This document shows positions 7,476 through 15,734 of a DNA stretch of 28,041 nt, in pieces; the stretch's first letter is position 1, and the number at the start of each line of letters is the position of its first letter. This stretch comes from Mesorhizobium amorphae (GTDB lineage Bacteria > Pseudomonadota > Alphaproteobacteria > Rhizobiales > Rhizobiaceae), in the NCBI GenBank assembly GCA_003240775.1, contig QFNI01000049.1, positions 1-28,041 on the forward strand, read 5' to 3'. Both the position numbers and the translations under genes were made by a program. A model generated the notes under the pieces. It was not told the origin of the DNA and did not search any database. It saw nothing but the letters and a program-made list of their open reading frames with translations.

Positions 7476-8765
7476 ATGCGCGGCACCAGGAACACGGAAC
7501 TCATGGAGCGGGCCCGGCGGGTGATCCCCAACGGCATGTACGGTCACGAGTCGGTCGCGCTGCTGCCCGAAGGCTTCCCCCAGTTCTTCTCCAAGGCTTC
7601 GGGAACGCGCATCTGGGATGCCGACGGCAACGCCTATCTCGATTTCATGTGCGCCTATGGACCCAATCTCCTGGGCTACCGGAACGAGCGCGTGGAGGCT
7701 GCGGCAGCCCGCCAGGCCGAGCTCGGCGACACGCTGACGGGCCCTTCCGAGATCATGGTGACGCTCGCCGAAGACCTCGTAGGCATGATCGAGCACGCGC
7801 AATGGGCGATGTTCTGCAAGAACGGGTCCGATGCCACCTCGATGGCGATGGTGACAGCGCGCGCCTATAGCGGCAAACGCAAGATCCTGGTCGCGCGCGG
7901 CGCCTATCACGGCGCTTCGCCTTGGAGCACGCCCAACCCGAGCGGCATCGTCGCCGAGGACCGCGCGCACATCGTGCCCTTCGACTACAACGATCTCGAC
8001 AGCCTGGCCGATGCCGTGAAGGCTGCGGATGGCGATGTGGCGGGCATCTTCGCCACTCCGTTCCGTCACGAGTCATTCGTCGGCCAGAGCGATCCCGATC
8101 CCGAATACGCACGGGGCGTCCGCCGCGTCTGCGACGACATCGATGCGCTCCTGATCGTGGACGAGGTGCGAGCCGGCTTCCGTCTCTCGCGCGACTGCAC
8201 CTGGTCGCTGCTCGGCGTGAAGCCGGACCTTTCCTGCTGGGGCAAGGTTCTGGGCAACGGCCACCCGATCTCCGCCCTCATGGGCTGCGAGAAGGCCCGC
8301 CAAGCAGCCGGAAGCATCTATGTGACCGGCTCGTTCTGGTTTTCGGCGGTGCCGATGGCAGCCGCCATCGAGACCCTTCGCCTGGTTCGCGAGACCGATT
8401 ATCTCGAGCGCATCGTCGCGCGCGCAGCACAGTTCCGCGAAGGCGTGGCGGCCCAGGCGGAAGCGCACGGCTTCGAGGTCGAGCAGAGCGGCCCCGCGCA
8501 GATGCCTCAGATCCTGTTTCGCGGCGACCACGATCTGGCGACGGGCTTTGCATGGGTGCAGGCTGCGCTGCAGAGAGGCATCTACCTCCACCCATGGCAC
8601 AACATGTTCTTCAACGCTGCAATGACCACCGATGACATCGAAACGGCCCTTGTGGCCACCGATGGCGCGTTTGAAGAGATCGCCAAGCAGCGGCACCAGT
8701 TGCCCGCGCAGCGGAATCCTGGTGTTCTGGCTCGCATGTCACGCATCGGCCGAAAGGCTGCCTGA
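7476..8765 (+). CDS. class III PLP aminotransferase (glutamate-1-semialdehyde aminomutase-like)
   Basis: Pyridoxal-phosphate enzyme of fold type I, 429 residues, in the class III aminotransferase / glutamate-1-semialdehyde 2,1-aminomutase superfamily. Features in order: IWDADGNAYLDFM near the N-terminus; the phosphate-binding stretch CKNGSDATSMA (about 114-124); RGAYHGASPW (about 141-150); the cofactor-binding aspartate in LIVDEVRAGFR (D229); and the PLP lysine in WGKVLGNGHP (K257). GAGAGG-like ribosome binding (GAGAGG at 7464-7469) supports the ATG at 7476. It lies 123 bases upstream of a DppBCDF-type importer and probably acts on an amino compound that the importer brings in. A housekeeping role in haem synthesis is unlikely given the divergent active-site stretches and the catabolic context. 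The substrate is unknown. Confidence 0.87.
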   Translation: MRGTRNTELMERARRVIPNGMYGHESVALLPEGFPQFFSKASGTRIWDADGNAYLDFMCAYGPNLLGYRNERVEAAAARQAELGDTLTGPSEIMVTLAEDLVGMIEHAQWAMFCKNGSDATSMAMVTARAYSGKRKILVARGAYHGASPWSTPNPSGIVAEDRAHIVPFDYNDLDSLADAVKAADGDVAGIFATPFRHESFVGQSDPDPEYARGVRRVCDDIDALLIVDEVRAGFRLSRDCTWSLLGVKPDLSCWGKVLGNGHPISALMGCEKARQAAGSIYVTGSFWFSAVPMAAAIETLRLVRETDYLERIVARAAQFREGVAAQAEAHGFEVEQSGPAQMPQILFRGDHDLATGFAWVQAALQRGIYLHPWHNMFFNAAMTTDDIETALVATDGAFEEIAKQRHQLPAQRNPGVLARMSRIGRKAA

Positions 8766-8888
8766 GGACTGCAGCCCCGAAACCGCCAGCCCGAGCGTTC
8801 GAGAAGGCATGAGACCGCCTCCGATTGGTTCCTGCGCCGAGCCCCGATCGCATGACGCCGCGCGCCGCGCAGAGAGGGGGTTTCCGTC

Positions 8889-9902
8889 ATGATGCAGTAT
8901 GTGTTGCGGCGGCTGATCGCCTTCCCCCTTCTGTTGCTGGGGGTCGCCTCCGTCGCGTTTCTCTTGTCGCAGATGACCAAGGGCGATCCGCTCGCGGCAC
9001 TGGTGCCCGAGCGGCAGATGAACAACCCCGAGGTCGTGGCGGCCGCCAAGGCGAAGTGGGGGCTCGATAAGAGCCTCGCGGAACGCTACGTCATCTATAT
9101 TGGCAATCTCGCCCAGGGCGACATGGGCGTCTCGTTCACCACGCGCAGAAGCGTCGGCCAGGACATCGCCGAACGTCTGCCGGCAACGCTCGAACTGGTG
9201 ACGGCCGCCATGCTGTTCGCGTCCCTTGTCGGCATCGGAATCGGCGTCATGGCCGCGAGCCAGCGCGACAAGCCGGTCGACTACCTGGCGCGCATCTTCG
9301 CGCTTCTGGGCTCGTCGCTGCCGGTGTTCTGGTCCGGGCTCATCCTGCTCTACCTGTTTTCCGTCAAGCTCGGCTGGCTTCCGGGGCCTGGACGCCTCGA
9401 CCCCCGAAGCGCGGCGCCGCCGGGCGTGACCGGGCTCTACACGGTGGATTCGCTTCTCGCGGGCAATGTCCGGCTCTTTCTCGAGAGCCTGCACCATCTC
9501 GTCCTGCCCGCGGTGGTTCTGGGCTGGTCGGTGGTCGGGGTGGTCGCGCGTCTTGTGCGCTCGAGTCTTCTGGAGGTGCTGGGGCAGGACTACATCCGCA
9601 CCGCACGCGCCAAGGGCGCCTCTGAGCGGCGCGTCATGCTGCAGCATGCGCTGCGCAATGCGCTGATCCCCACGCTCACGATCCTCGGCTACTCCTTCGC
9701 CTACCTGATCACGGGCGCCGTGCTGACGGAAACCGTGTTTTCCTGGCCCGGCATCGGCTCTTATGCCGTCAGTTCCGCGCGCGCCCTGGATTTTCCCGCC
9801 ATCATCGGCGTCACCCTCGTCGGCTCGCTGGCGTTTCTTCTCGCCAACCTGCTGACGGATCTGTCCTATGCGCTCGCGAACCCCAGGGTGAGGCTGCAAT
9901 GA
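8889..9902 (+). CDS. ABC importer permease, DppB type (second system)
   Basis: First permease of the second importer, 337 residues. It begins MMQYVLRRLIAFPLLLLGVASVAFLL, the standard DppB start with one transmembrane helix, and GAGAGGGGG just upstream supports the ATG at 8889 (or 8892). The periplasmic loop carries KWGLDKSLAERYVIYIGNLAQGD and the motif GVSFTTRRSV. The EAA loop reads QDYIRTARAKGASERRVMLQH (about 235-255), and the C-terminal LTETVFSWPGIG motif is present. It follows the aminotransferase gene by 123 bases, a gap without a clear promoter or terminator, and is coupled by ATGA to the next permease. Confidence 0.93.
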   Translation: MMQYVLRRLIAFPLLLLGVASVAFLLSQMTKGDPLAALVPERQMNNPEVVAAAKAKWGLDKSLAERYVIYIGNLAQGDMGVSFTTRRSVGQDIAERLPATLELVTAAMLFASLVGIGIGVMAASQRDKPVDYLARIFALLGSSLPVFWSGLILLYLFSVKLGWLPGPGRLDPRSAAPPGVTGLYTVDSLLAGNVRLFLESLHHLVLPAVVLGWSVVGVVARLVRSSLLEVLGQDYIRTARAKGASERRVMLQHALRNALIPTLTILGYSFAYLITGAVLTETVFSWPGIGSYAVSSARALDFPAIIGVTLVGSLAFLLANLLTDLSYALANPRVRLQ

Positions 9903-10789
9903 GCAACGACGCCCTTCCGGCGGCGCTTTCCCTGGAAGGGCAGGGCCCGCGAGCCAGGGTGCGGAGACGCTTCTTCGCCCTGCCGTTCGGCGGCCTCCCG
10001 GCAGCCGCCGTGATCGGCGGCTCCATCGTGCTGTTCTGGGTGGTGACGGCCCTCACAGTGTCCTACTGGGGCCTCCCCGACCCCTTCCAGATCGTCGGGC
10101 GCAGGCTTCAGGCACCGAGTGCGCAGCACTGGCTGGGCACCGACGCCCTCGGCCGCGACGTGCTTTCGCGCACCCTGCATGGCGCGGTCTATTCCATCCC
10201 CATCTCGTTTGCGGTGGTGGTGGCGGGCGTCCTTATCGGGGCAGCACTCGGCGCCGTTGCGGGCTACATGGGCGGCATCGTCGATGGCTTCATCATGCGC
10301 CTCGTGGATGTGACCCTCGCATTCCCGCCGATCCTGCTGGCCATGACGATCGCAGCGACGCTCGGCCCCGGCCTCGTGAACGCGGCGATCGCCATGGTGA
10401 TCGTGTGGTGGCCCCTTTATGCCCGCATGATGCGCGCCCAGGTGCTCGAGGTCCGGGAGCGCGAGCATGTCGAGGCTGCAGTAGCCGGAGGGGCGGGCCA
10501 CGCCCGCATCCTTGCCGTGCACATCCTGCCGCTCTGCTGGACGCCCATTCTCGTCAACGCCACCATGGATTTGGGGCAGGTCGTGCTTCTGGCCGCCTCG
10601 CTCTCCTTCATCGGGCTGGGTGCCACCCCGCCCACACCCGAATGGGGTTCGATGATCTCGGAAGGGGCGGCGCGGTTCTACAATTGGTGGGTCGCGCTCG
10701 GCCCGGGCATCGCCATCCTCAGCCTGGTTCTGGGCTTCAGCTTCGCGGGCGACGGCATCCGCGACGCGCTCGACCCCAAGTCGAAGTAG
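9899..10789 (+). CDS. ABC importer permease, DppC type (second system)
   Basis: Second permease, 296 residues. After a hydrophilic N-terminus and the first hydrophobic helix (about 36-58), the WGLPDPFQIVGRRLQAPSAQ segment and the LGTDALGRDVLSRTLHGA motif mark it as a DppC-type subunit. Later come the EAA loop (REHVEAAVAGGAGHARILAVH) and LSFIGLGATPPTPEWGSMI. The start at 9899 overlaps the stop of the DppB-type gene; the first ATPase gene begins 11 bases after its stop, with AGGAAG as ribosome binding site. It would form the membrane channel with the preceding protein. Confidence 0.93.
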   Translation: MSNDALPAALSLEGQGPRARVRRRFFALPFGGLPAAAVIGGSIVLFWVVTALTVSYWGLPDPFQIVGRRLQAPSAQHWLGTDALGRDVLSRTLHGAVYSIPISFAVVVAGVLIGAALGAVAGYMGGIVDGFIMRLVDVTLAFPPILLAMTIAATLGPGLVNAAIAMVIVWWPLYARMMRAQVLEVREREHVEAAVAGGAGHARILAVHILPLCWTPILVNATMDLGQVVLLAASLSFIGLGATPPTPEWGSMISEGAARFYNWWVALGPGIAILSLVLGFSFAGDGIRDALDPKSK

Positions 10790-10800
10790 AGGAAGCCTCG

Positions 10801-11796
10801 ATGGATGACAGGGGCGGTCCATTCCTTCTGGAAGCGCGGGATCTGCGCGTCGGCTTCAAGCGGGGCGGCATGGCCGCCGACGCGGTCTGCGGCATTGATC
10901 TGACGGTGGCTGCCGGCGAGGTCGTGGGCGTCGTGGGCGAGTCGGGATCGGGCAAGAGCATCAGCGTTCTCGCGATGATGGACCTGCTGCCGTCTTCCGC
11001 CGTGGTGTCGGGCAGCGTGAAGTTTCGCGGCCAGGAAATCCTCGGCAGCCCGCCCAAGACCATGCAGCGCCTGCGCGGCTCCAAGATGAGCATGATCTTC
11101 CAGGACCCGCTCACCGCCTTCAACCCCGTACTGACGGTGGGCGAGCAGATCGTGGAGGCGTTGCGGCTCCATCAGGCCGGGCTTTCGCGCAAGATCGCGT
11201 GGGAACAGGCGGTGGCGCTTCTGGCCGATGTCGCCATCCCTCAGCCGGACCGGAGGGCGCGCCAGTATCCGCATGAATTCTCGGGCGGAATGCGGCAGCG
11301 CGCCATGATCGCGATGGCCATCGCCAACAAGCCGGACCTCCTGATCGCCGACGAGCCGACCACGGCACTCGACGTGACCGTGCAGGCCCAGATCATCGAC
11401 CTCCTGCAGAAGCTGCGCGAGCAGCTCGACATCGGCCTCATCCTGATCACCCACGATCTCGGCGTCGTGGCGGGAACGGCCGACAAGATAGCCGTGATGT
11501 ATTCGGGGCGCATCGTCGAGCGGGGCAAGGTGGACGACGTCTTCCACGGCTCCCGCCACCCCTACACGCGGGGGCTTCTGGCCGCGCTGCCGAAGCTGGA
11601 TGGGGAGCGGGCGCCGCTCGTCGGCATCGAAGGCACGCCGCCGCCGCTCCACGACCGACCGCCGGGATGCTCGTTCTCGCCGCGCTGCCGCCATGCGGTG
11701 GAGCGATGTCGCGTGGAGGTGCCTGTTCTTCGACAGGTGGGTGCGGTCGAAAGCGCTTGCCACAGGGCGGAAGCGCTGCCGGAGCTTGCACCGTGA
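10801..11796 (+). CDS. ABC importer ATPase, DppD type with oligopeptide C-terminal extension
   Basis: ATPase of 331 residues. Walker A GESGSGKS (about 45-52), Q-loop MIFQDPLTAFNP, signature FSGGMRQR, Walker B LLIADEPTTALD and switch ITHDL are all present. Beyond the HPYTRGLLAALPKLDGER stretch lies the oligo_HPY-type C-terminal domain, with the cysteine cluster CSFSPRCRHAVERC near the end; in this family such clusters can bind an iron-sulphur centre. The start at 10801 is supported by AGGAAG upstream; the open frame continues further upstream but overlaps the permease. The end overlaps the next gene's GTG start by four bases. Full length and domain composition match DppD/OppD. Confidence 0.94.
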   Translation: MDDRGGPFLLEARDLRVGFKRGGMAADAVCGIDLTVAAGEVVGVVGESGSGKSISVLAMMDLLPSSAVVSGSVKFRGQEILGSPPKTMQRLRGSKMSMIFQDPLTAFNPVLTVGEQIVEALRLHQAGLSRKIAWEQAVALLADVAIPQPDRRARQYPHEFSGGMRQRAMIAMAIANKPDLLIADEPTTALDVTVQAQIIDLLQKLREQLDIGLILITHDLGVVAGTADKIAVMYSGRIVERGKVDDVFHGSRHPYTRGLLAALPKLDGERAPLVGIEGTPPPLHDRPPGCSFSPRCRHAVERCRVEVPVLRQVGAVESACHRAEALPELAP

Positions 11797-12818
11797 GCGC
11801 CAAGCCGGACCAGGTGCCGATCCTGGAAGTGCGTGACCTCGTGAAGGAGTTTGCGGTCGGCCGCGGCATCCTGCGCAGCACGCCGAAAGCATCGGTGCGC
11901 GCGGTCGCAGGCGTTTCCTTTGCGCTGTCGCGCGGCGAGACACTCGGTCTCGTGGGGGAATCGGGTTGCGGCAAGTCCACCTTGGGACGCTGCGTGATGC
12001 GGCTGATGGAGCCGACCGGGGGCGAGGTCCTGCTGAACGGCAGGAACATCGCGCACGCTTCCCCGCGTGAGATGCGCGAGATGCGCAAAAGCCTGCAGAT
12101 CGTGTTCCAGGACCCGCTCGCCTCGCTTCACCCGCGCATGACGGTGCGCCGCACGCTCAACGAGATGCTGCGTCTGGCGGCGATGCCGCGCGTCGCGCGC
12201 GACCGCCGTGTGGACGAGCTGTTGGCACTGGTGCAGCTCGCGCCCGAGATGGCCGAGCGCTACCCGCACGAGCTGTCGGGCGGGCAGCGGCAGCGCGTGG
12301 GCATCGCGCGCGCGCTCGCGCTGGAACCCAGCATCGTCGTGCTCGACGAGCCGGTCTCGGCGCTCGACGTGTCGGTGCAGGCGGGCGTTCTCAACCTCCT
12401 GCAGGACCTGCAACGGCGGCTCGGGCTGTCCTACCTGTTCATCGCCCATGACCTGGCGGTGGTGAAGCACATCTCCGACAGGGTGGCGGTGATGTATCTC
12501 GGCGTTCTGGTGGAGATGGCGCGTGCCGAGGACCTCTACCGCCGCCCGCAGCATCCCTACACGCGCGCGCTGCTCTCGGCCGTGCCGCTTCCCGACCCGC
12601 GAGCGGAAAAGCGGCGCAAGCGCATCGTGCTCACGGGCGACGTTCCAAGCCCGATGAACCCGCCGAGCGGCTGCCGCTTCAGGACCCGGTGCTGGAAGGC
12701 CGAAGCCCTGTGCGCCCAGGAGGTTCCGCCGCTGCGCGAGCTCGCGCCCGGCCATCTGGCAGCCTGCCACTTTCCCGGCGCAGACGCCGCAGAGGGAATG
12801 CAGCAGACGGGCCGTTGA
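11793..12818 (+). CDS. ABC importer ATPase, DppF type with oligopeptide C-terminal extension
   Basis: Second ATPase, 341 residues from a GTG start at 11793 that overlaps the previous TGA (GTGA). The GTG was preferred because translation then begins a few residues before VPILEVRDLVKEF, the usual N-terminal strand; earlier in-frame starts lie inside the upstream gene. Walker A GESGCGKST, Q-loop IVFQDPLASLHP, signature LSGGQRQR, Walker B IVVLDEPVSALD and switch IAHDL are intact. The C-terminal extension carries CRFRTRCWKAEALC and a later cysteine in AACHF. With the preceding gene product it powers the second importer. The gene ends 30 bases before a strong hairpin shared with the convergent binding-protein gene. 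Confidence 0.94.
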   Translation: MSAKPDQVPILEVRDLVKEFAVGRGILRSTPKASVRAVAGVSFALSRGETLGLVGESGCGKSTLGRCVMRLMEPTGGEVLLNGRNIAHASPREMREMRKSLQIVFQDPLASLHPRMTVRRTLNEMLRLAAMPRVARDRRVDELLALVQLAPEMAERYPHELSGGQRQRVGIARALALEPSIVVLDEPVSALDVSVQAGVLNLLQDLQRRLGLSYLFIAHDLAVVKHISDRVAVMYLGVLVEMARAEDLYRRPQHPYTRALLSAVPLPDPRAEKRRKRIVLTGDVPSPMNPPSGCRFRTRCWKAEALCAQEVPPLRELAPGHLAACHFPGADAAEGMQQTGR

Positions 12819-12848
12819 GCCCCTTTCACCGGATGGGCGCCCCAAAAC

Positions 12849-12879
12849 AAAGGGCCGGCTGTCGAACAGCCGGCCCTTT
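12849..12879. terminator. bidirectional intrinsic terminator between convergent genes
   Basis: AAAGGGCCGGCTG (12849-12861) and CAGCCGGCCCTTT (12867-12879) form a perfect 13-bp stem, extendable by one T-A pair, around a 3-5 base loop. On the minus strand the stem is followed by TTTGTTTT-like sequence, a good U-tract for the binding-protein gene; on the plus strand the tail is weaker (GCTTACGGTTT). Position between two convergent stop codons supports the call. Confidence 0.85.
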
Positions 12880-12907
12880 GCTTACGGTTTGGCTTGTGCG
12901 CCGGCGT

Positions 12908-14530
12908 CTATTGCCGGGCGATCTCCGACAGCACCATGTTGCAGCAGGCGCTGTTGCGAACGCCGCTGATGCCCTTGCGCGTGACGAACACCGCATCCGG
13001 GCTGACGATGGGCAGGATCACGTGGTCAGCGGCCATGATGGCTCCGAGCTTCTGGAACAGCTCGCCCGCCTTCTCGCCCGAAGCAGCCAGCGCTTCGGCC
13101 AGGAGCTTGGGCGTTTCGGGCTGGGCGAGTGTGGGATCAGCAGCCCCGCCCGCGCGCTTGTACCAGACCGTGCCGTCCAGCATCGCGAAGTACTGCGCAT
13201 ATTGAGACGTGCCGTAATAGTCGGGCGCGAAGAACACGGCGGTCAGCGGGATGCCGTCGCCGTTGATCCGCTCGCGCCACACGGTGAACTCCACCGGCTG
13301 GAGCTCGAGCGTGATGTTGATCTGCGCGAGGTCCTGCTGCACTTTCTGCATCATCAGCGAATAGTCGACGCCATACTGGTTGACGTTCGGATAGGTCGCA
13401 TCGAGCGTGAAGCCGCTTTCCGCGCCAGCCTCCTTCATGAGGCTCTTGGCCTTGTCGAGATCGAAGGCGATGGGCTCCAACCCGCCCGAGCCGGGAAAGC
13501 CGTTGGGAATGGGCGAGGCGAGCCGCGTGCCTTTGCCCTCCAGGAGCAGGTCGGTCAGCGCGTCGTAGTCGATGGCGCTCGCGATCGCCTCGCGGACCTT
13601 GGCGTCGAGCGGATGGGGGATGTTCTTGGCGCCCGGGCTCAGCGCGAGATAGACCATGTTGAAGGAGGGCTTGCTCTCCACCACGACGTCGGGGCTGGTG
13701 ATCTGCGAGGCCGTGGTCGGATCGACCTGCATGGCGATGTCCGCACCCCCGCTCTCCACGAGTTGGGACTGGCTGACCGCATCCTTGGTCTGGCGGAAGA
13801 TGAACTCCGGCACCGCGGGCTTGGCGCGCCAGTAGTTCTCATTGCGCGAAAGGCGCAGTTCGTTGCTCGGGCTGTAGGCGCTGAGCACATAAGGGCCGGC
13901 GCCGGCGGAGTTCTCCAGCAACCACTGCTCGGCACCGTCCTTGTTGGCGGCGTCGGTGCCCGCGTCGCCGCCATGCTCGGTCACGACATCCGAGTTGAGG
14001 ATGCCGGCATAAGGCGCCGTCAGCGAGCCGACGAATTCCGAATTCGCCGCGGCCAGGGTCACCACCACCGTTTGGGCGTCGGGCGCCTCGATCGAGGTCA
14101 CGCCTTCCACGATATAGGCGATGCCGCCCTTGATGTTCTTGAGGCGCTCGAGCGACCACTTGACGTCTTTGGCCTCGACGGCCGAGCCATCCGAGAACTT
14201 CGCGGCAGGATCGAGCTTGAAGGTGAAGACGGTCTGGTTGTCGTTGGCGCTCCATTCGCGCGCGATCATCGGCACGACGGACTTGTTGTCGGCAGACACG
14301 TCCACCAGCCTGTCATAGACGGATGACAGGTAGATCTGGCAGCTGTCGCAGAAGGCGCGCGCTGGATCGAGCGAGTTGAAATCCATGTCGCGCGCGACGA
14401 CCACGGAATCGCCCGTGCCCTGTGCGGTGCCCGGCCCGGCCAGGGCCAGAAGCGCCGTCATGGTCGCAGCCGTCAGCGCGGTGCAGCTTCCAGCACGCTT
14501 TCGATAGATGTCGCGGATACCCAGTCGCAT
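12908..14530 (-). CDS. ABC importer substrate-binding protein, family 5 (probable partner of the second importer)
   Basis: Complete periplasmic binding protein of the SBP_bac_5 family, 540 residues. The N-terminus has a basic region (RLGIRDIYRKR) and a hydrophobic core (TALTAATMTALLALAG), with likely signal-peptidase I cleavage after GTA at about residue 36. The mature protein begins with DMDFNSLDPARAF, and GPYVLSAYSPSNELRLSRNENYW is the family segment. It carries a CDSC pair (61-64) and adjacent cysteines near the end (529-530). GGGAG eight bases upstream supports the start. It is convergent with the DppBCDF-type genes, which lack their own binding-protein gene, and divergent from an AraC-type regulator that may control it. 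Ligand unknown. Confidence 0.92.
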   Translation of the reverse strand: MRLGIRDIYRKRAGSCTALTAATMTALLALAGPGTAQGTGDSVVVARDMDFNSLDPARAFCDSCQIYLSSVYDRLVDVSADNKSVVPMIAREWSANDNQTVFTFKLDPAAKFSDGSAVEAKDVKWSLERLKNIKGGIAYIVEGVTSIEAPDAQTVVVTLAAANSEFVGSLTAPYAGILNSDVVTEHGGDAGTDAANKDGAEQWLLENSAGAGPYVLSAYSPSNELRLSRNENYWRAKPAVPEFIFRQTKDAVSQSQLVESGGADIAMQVDPTTASQITSPDVVVESKPSFNMVYLALSPGAKNIPHPLDAKVREAIASAIDYDALTDLLLEGKGTRLASPIPNGFPGSGGLEPIAFDLDKAKSLMKEAGAESGFTLDATYPNVNQYGVDYSLMMQKVQQDLAQINITLELQPVEFTVWRERINGDGIPLTAVFFAPDYYGTSQYAQYFAMLDGTVWYKRAGGAADPTLAQPETPKLLAEALAASGEKAGELFQKLGAIMAADHVILPIVSPDAVFVTRKGISGVRNSACCNMVLSEIARQ

Positions 14531-14634
14531 TGTCCAACTCCCATTGGCCGATATGCCTGCGCCCTTGAAGGCGATCGTTTGTTCAGCGGATCATCCTTGC
14601 ATCGAAGGCGGGCCAAAATGTTGACGATCGCGCA
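14531..14634. promoter_or_regulatory. divergent control region between binding-protein gene and AraC-type regulator gene
   Basis: This 104-base gap must hold the promoters of two divergent genes. CCTT/AAGG elements occur twice: CCTTGAAGG (14563-14571, a 4+1+4 palindrome) and CCTT-N6-AAGG (14595-14608). GAAGGCG is thus repeated directly with 37 bases between copies. This could be a pair of regulator sites, but the repeats are short and the match could be chance. Confidence 0.35.
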
Positions 14635-15714
14635 ATGGATCATGCATTTTGCGAGACCGACCGCGGAAACATGGCAGAAAGCCGATTGTCCGAAATCCCT
14701 CCACCAGCGGCTCGTGCGGCAGATGCCGAGGGTCCCGAACGCCAGATAGCCCTGGTGCTCGGCAAGGACCCTTCGCTCCACAGCGCGCTTCTGGCCGTGG
14801 AGCCCTTCCGTGCGGCCAACCGCATCTCGGGCAGCCTGCTGTTCGGGATCGATTTCCTGGCCGCGGATGCGGGCGCTCCCCCGTCCAGCATGGACATCGT
14901 GATACCCCAGACGGCCTCCTTTGCCGACGACCGGCGCTACGACCTGGTGATCCTGCTCGTGTCCTATCATCTGTCGGGGAGGGCCAAGGGCAAGCTGTTC
15001 CGCTGGCTGAGCCGGCAGGCCGCGTCGGGCGCGCATCTCTGCGGCGCCGACAACGGGCCGCTTCTTCTCGCGGAAGGCGGGTTCCTCGACGGCTACCAGG
15101 CGACCACGCATTGGAGCGCCATCCCCTCGCTGCGGGAATTCTGCCCGAACTGCCACATCCTCGAACAGCTCTATGTCGTGGACCGCAACCGCTCCACCTG
15201 TGCGGGACAGGTGGCGACGCTGGACTACTCGATGGACATGCTCAAGAGGATGTCCGGCGATGCGCTGCACCAACTGGTCTGCAACGAGCTGATCTACACC
15301 GCGCCACGCTCCGCGACAGAGCGCCAGCGGGCCTTCCTGAGCGAACGCTCGTGGCAGGCCAGCCCGGTTCTGCTCCAGGTGCAGAACCTCATGCACGAGA
15401 CGATCGAGGAGCCGCTGGACATGCGGACGCTTGCGGGCCGTGCCGGCGTGTCCGTGCGCGAGCTGCAGTATCTGTTCCGGCGCTACCTGCATTCCACGCC
15501 CAAGAAGCTCTACATGACCCTGCGGCTGCAACGCGCGAAGGAGTTGCTTCTCTACAGCTCGCTTTCCATCCACGAGACGGGCCTCGCAAGCGGCTTCAGC
15601 TCGCCTTCCGCTTACTACCGCGCCTTCCACGCGGCCTATCAGAAGAGCCCGCAGGCCTATCGGACCGACTTTCTGACGAGCAACCCCGCGCGTTATGGGC
15701 GGAGCCTGTATTGA
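14635..15714 (+). CDS. GlxA-family AraC-type regulator (GbdR/CdhR-like) with DJ-1/PfpI-like sensor domain
   Basis: Regulator of 359 residues with two domains. Residues about 35-215 resemble the amidotransferase-like (DJ-1/PfpI) sensor of GlxA-family regulators: VEPFRAANRISG, then LCGADNGPLLLAEGGFLDGYQATTHW and VVDRNRSTCAGQVATLDYSM. The last three segments are the family's hallmark. Residues about 250-345 are an AraC double helix-turn-helix (TLAGRAGVSVRELQYLFRRY; GFSSPSAYYRAFHAAYQKSPQAYR). Characterised relatives such as GbdR, CdhR and SouR sense quaternary or methylated amines, which fits the aminotransferase and importer nearby, but the ligand here is only inferred. The start may instead be the ATG at 14671; neither has a clear ribosome binding site. 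It is divergent from the binding-protein gene it may control. Confidence 0.87.
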   Translation: MDHAFCETDRGNMAESRLSEIPPPAARAADAEGPERQIALVLGKDPSLHSALLAVEPFRAANRISGSLLFGIDFLAADAGAPPSSMDIVIPQTASFADDRRYDLVILLVSYHLSGRAKGKLFRWLSRQAASGAHLCGADNGPLLLAEGGFLDGYQATTHWSAIPSLREFCPNCHILEQLYVVDRNRSTCAGQVATLDYSMDMLKRMSGDALHQLVCNELIYTAPRSATERQRAFLSERSWQASPVLLQVQNLMHETIEEPLDMRTLAGRAGVSVRELQYLFRRYLHSTPKKLYMTLRLQRAKELLLYSSLSIHETGLASGFSSPSAYYRAFHAAYQKSPQAYRTDFLTSNPARYGRSLY

Positions 15715-15734
15715 GGCAGCGGCTGCGGCCTCAA
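15711..15734. terminator. shared hairpin holding both stop codons of convergent genes
   Basis: TTGAGGC (15711-15717) and GCCTCAA (15728-15734) are perfect complements around AGCGGCTGCG, which can add two inner pairs. The regulator's TGA (15712-15714) sits in one arm and the P450's stop (15731-15733 on the complement) in the other. There is no T-tract on either side, so termination may be weak or the hairpin may only protect 3' ends. Confidence 0.45.

Noticed and set aside
12689..14326. Long open + strand frame (over 500 codons) across the binding-protein gene
   Set aside because: It runs antisense to a clear SBP_bac_5 gene with signal peptide; its composition is rich in Arg, Gly, His and Glu without any recognisable domain, as expected of a shadow frame in high-GC DNA.
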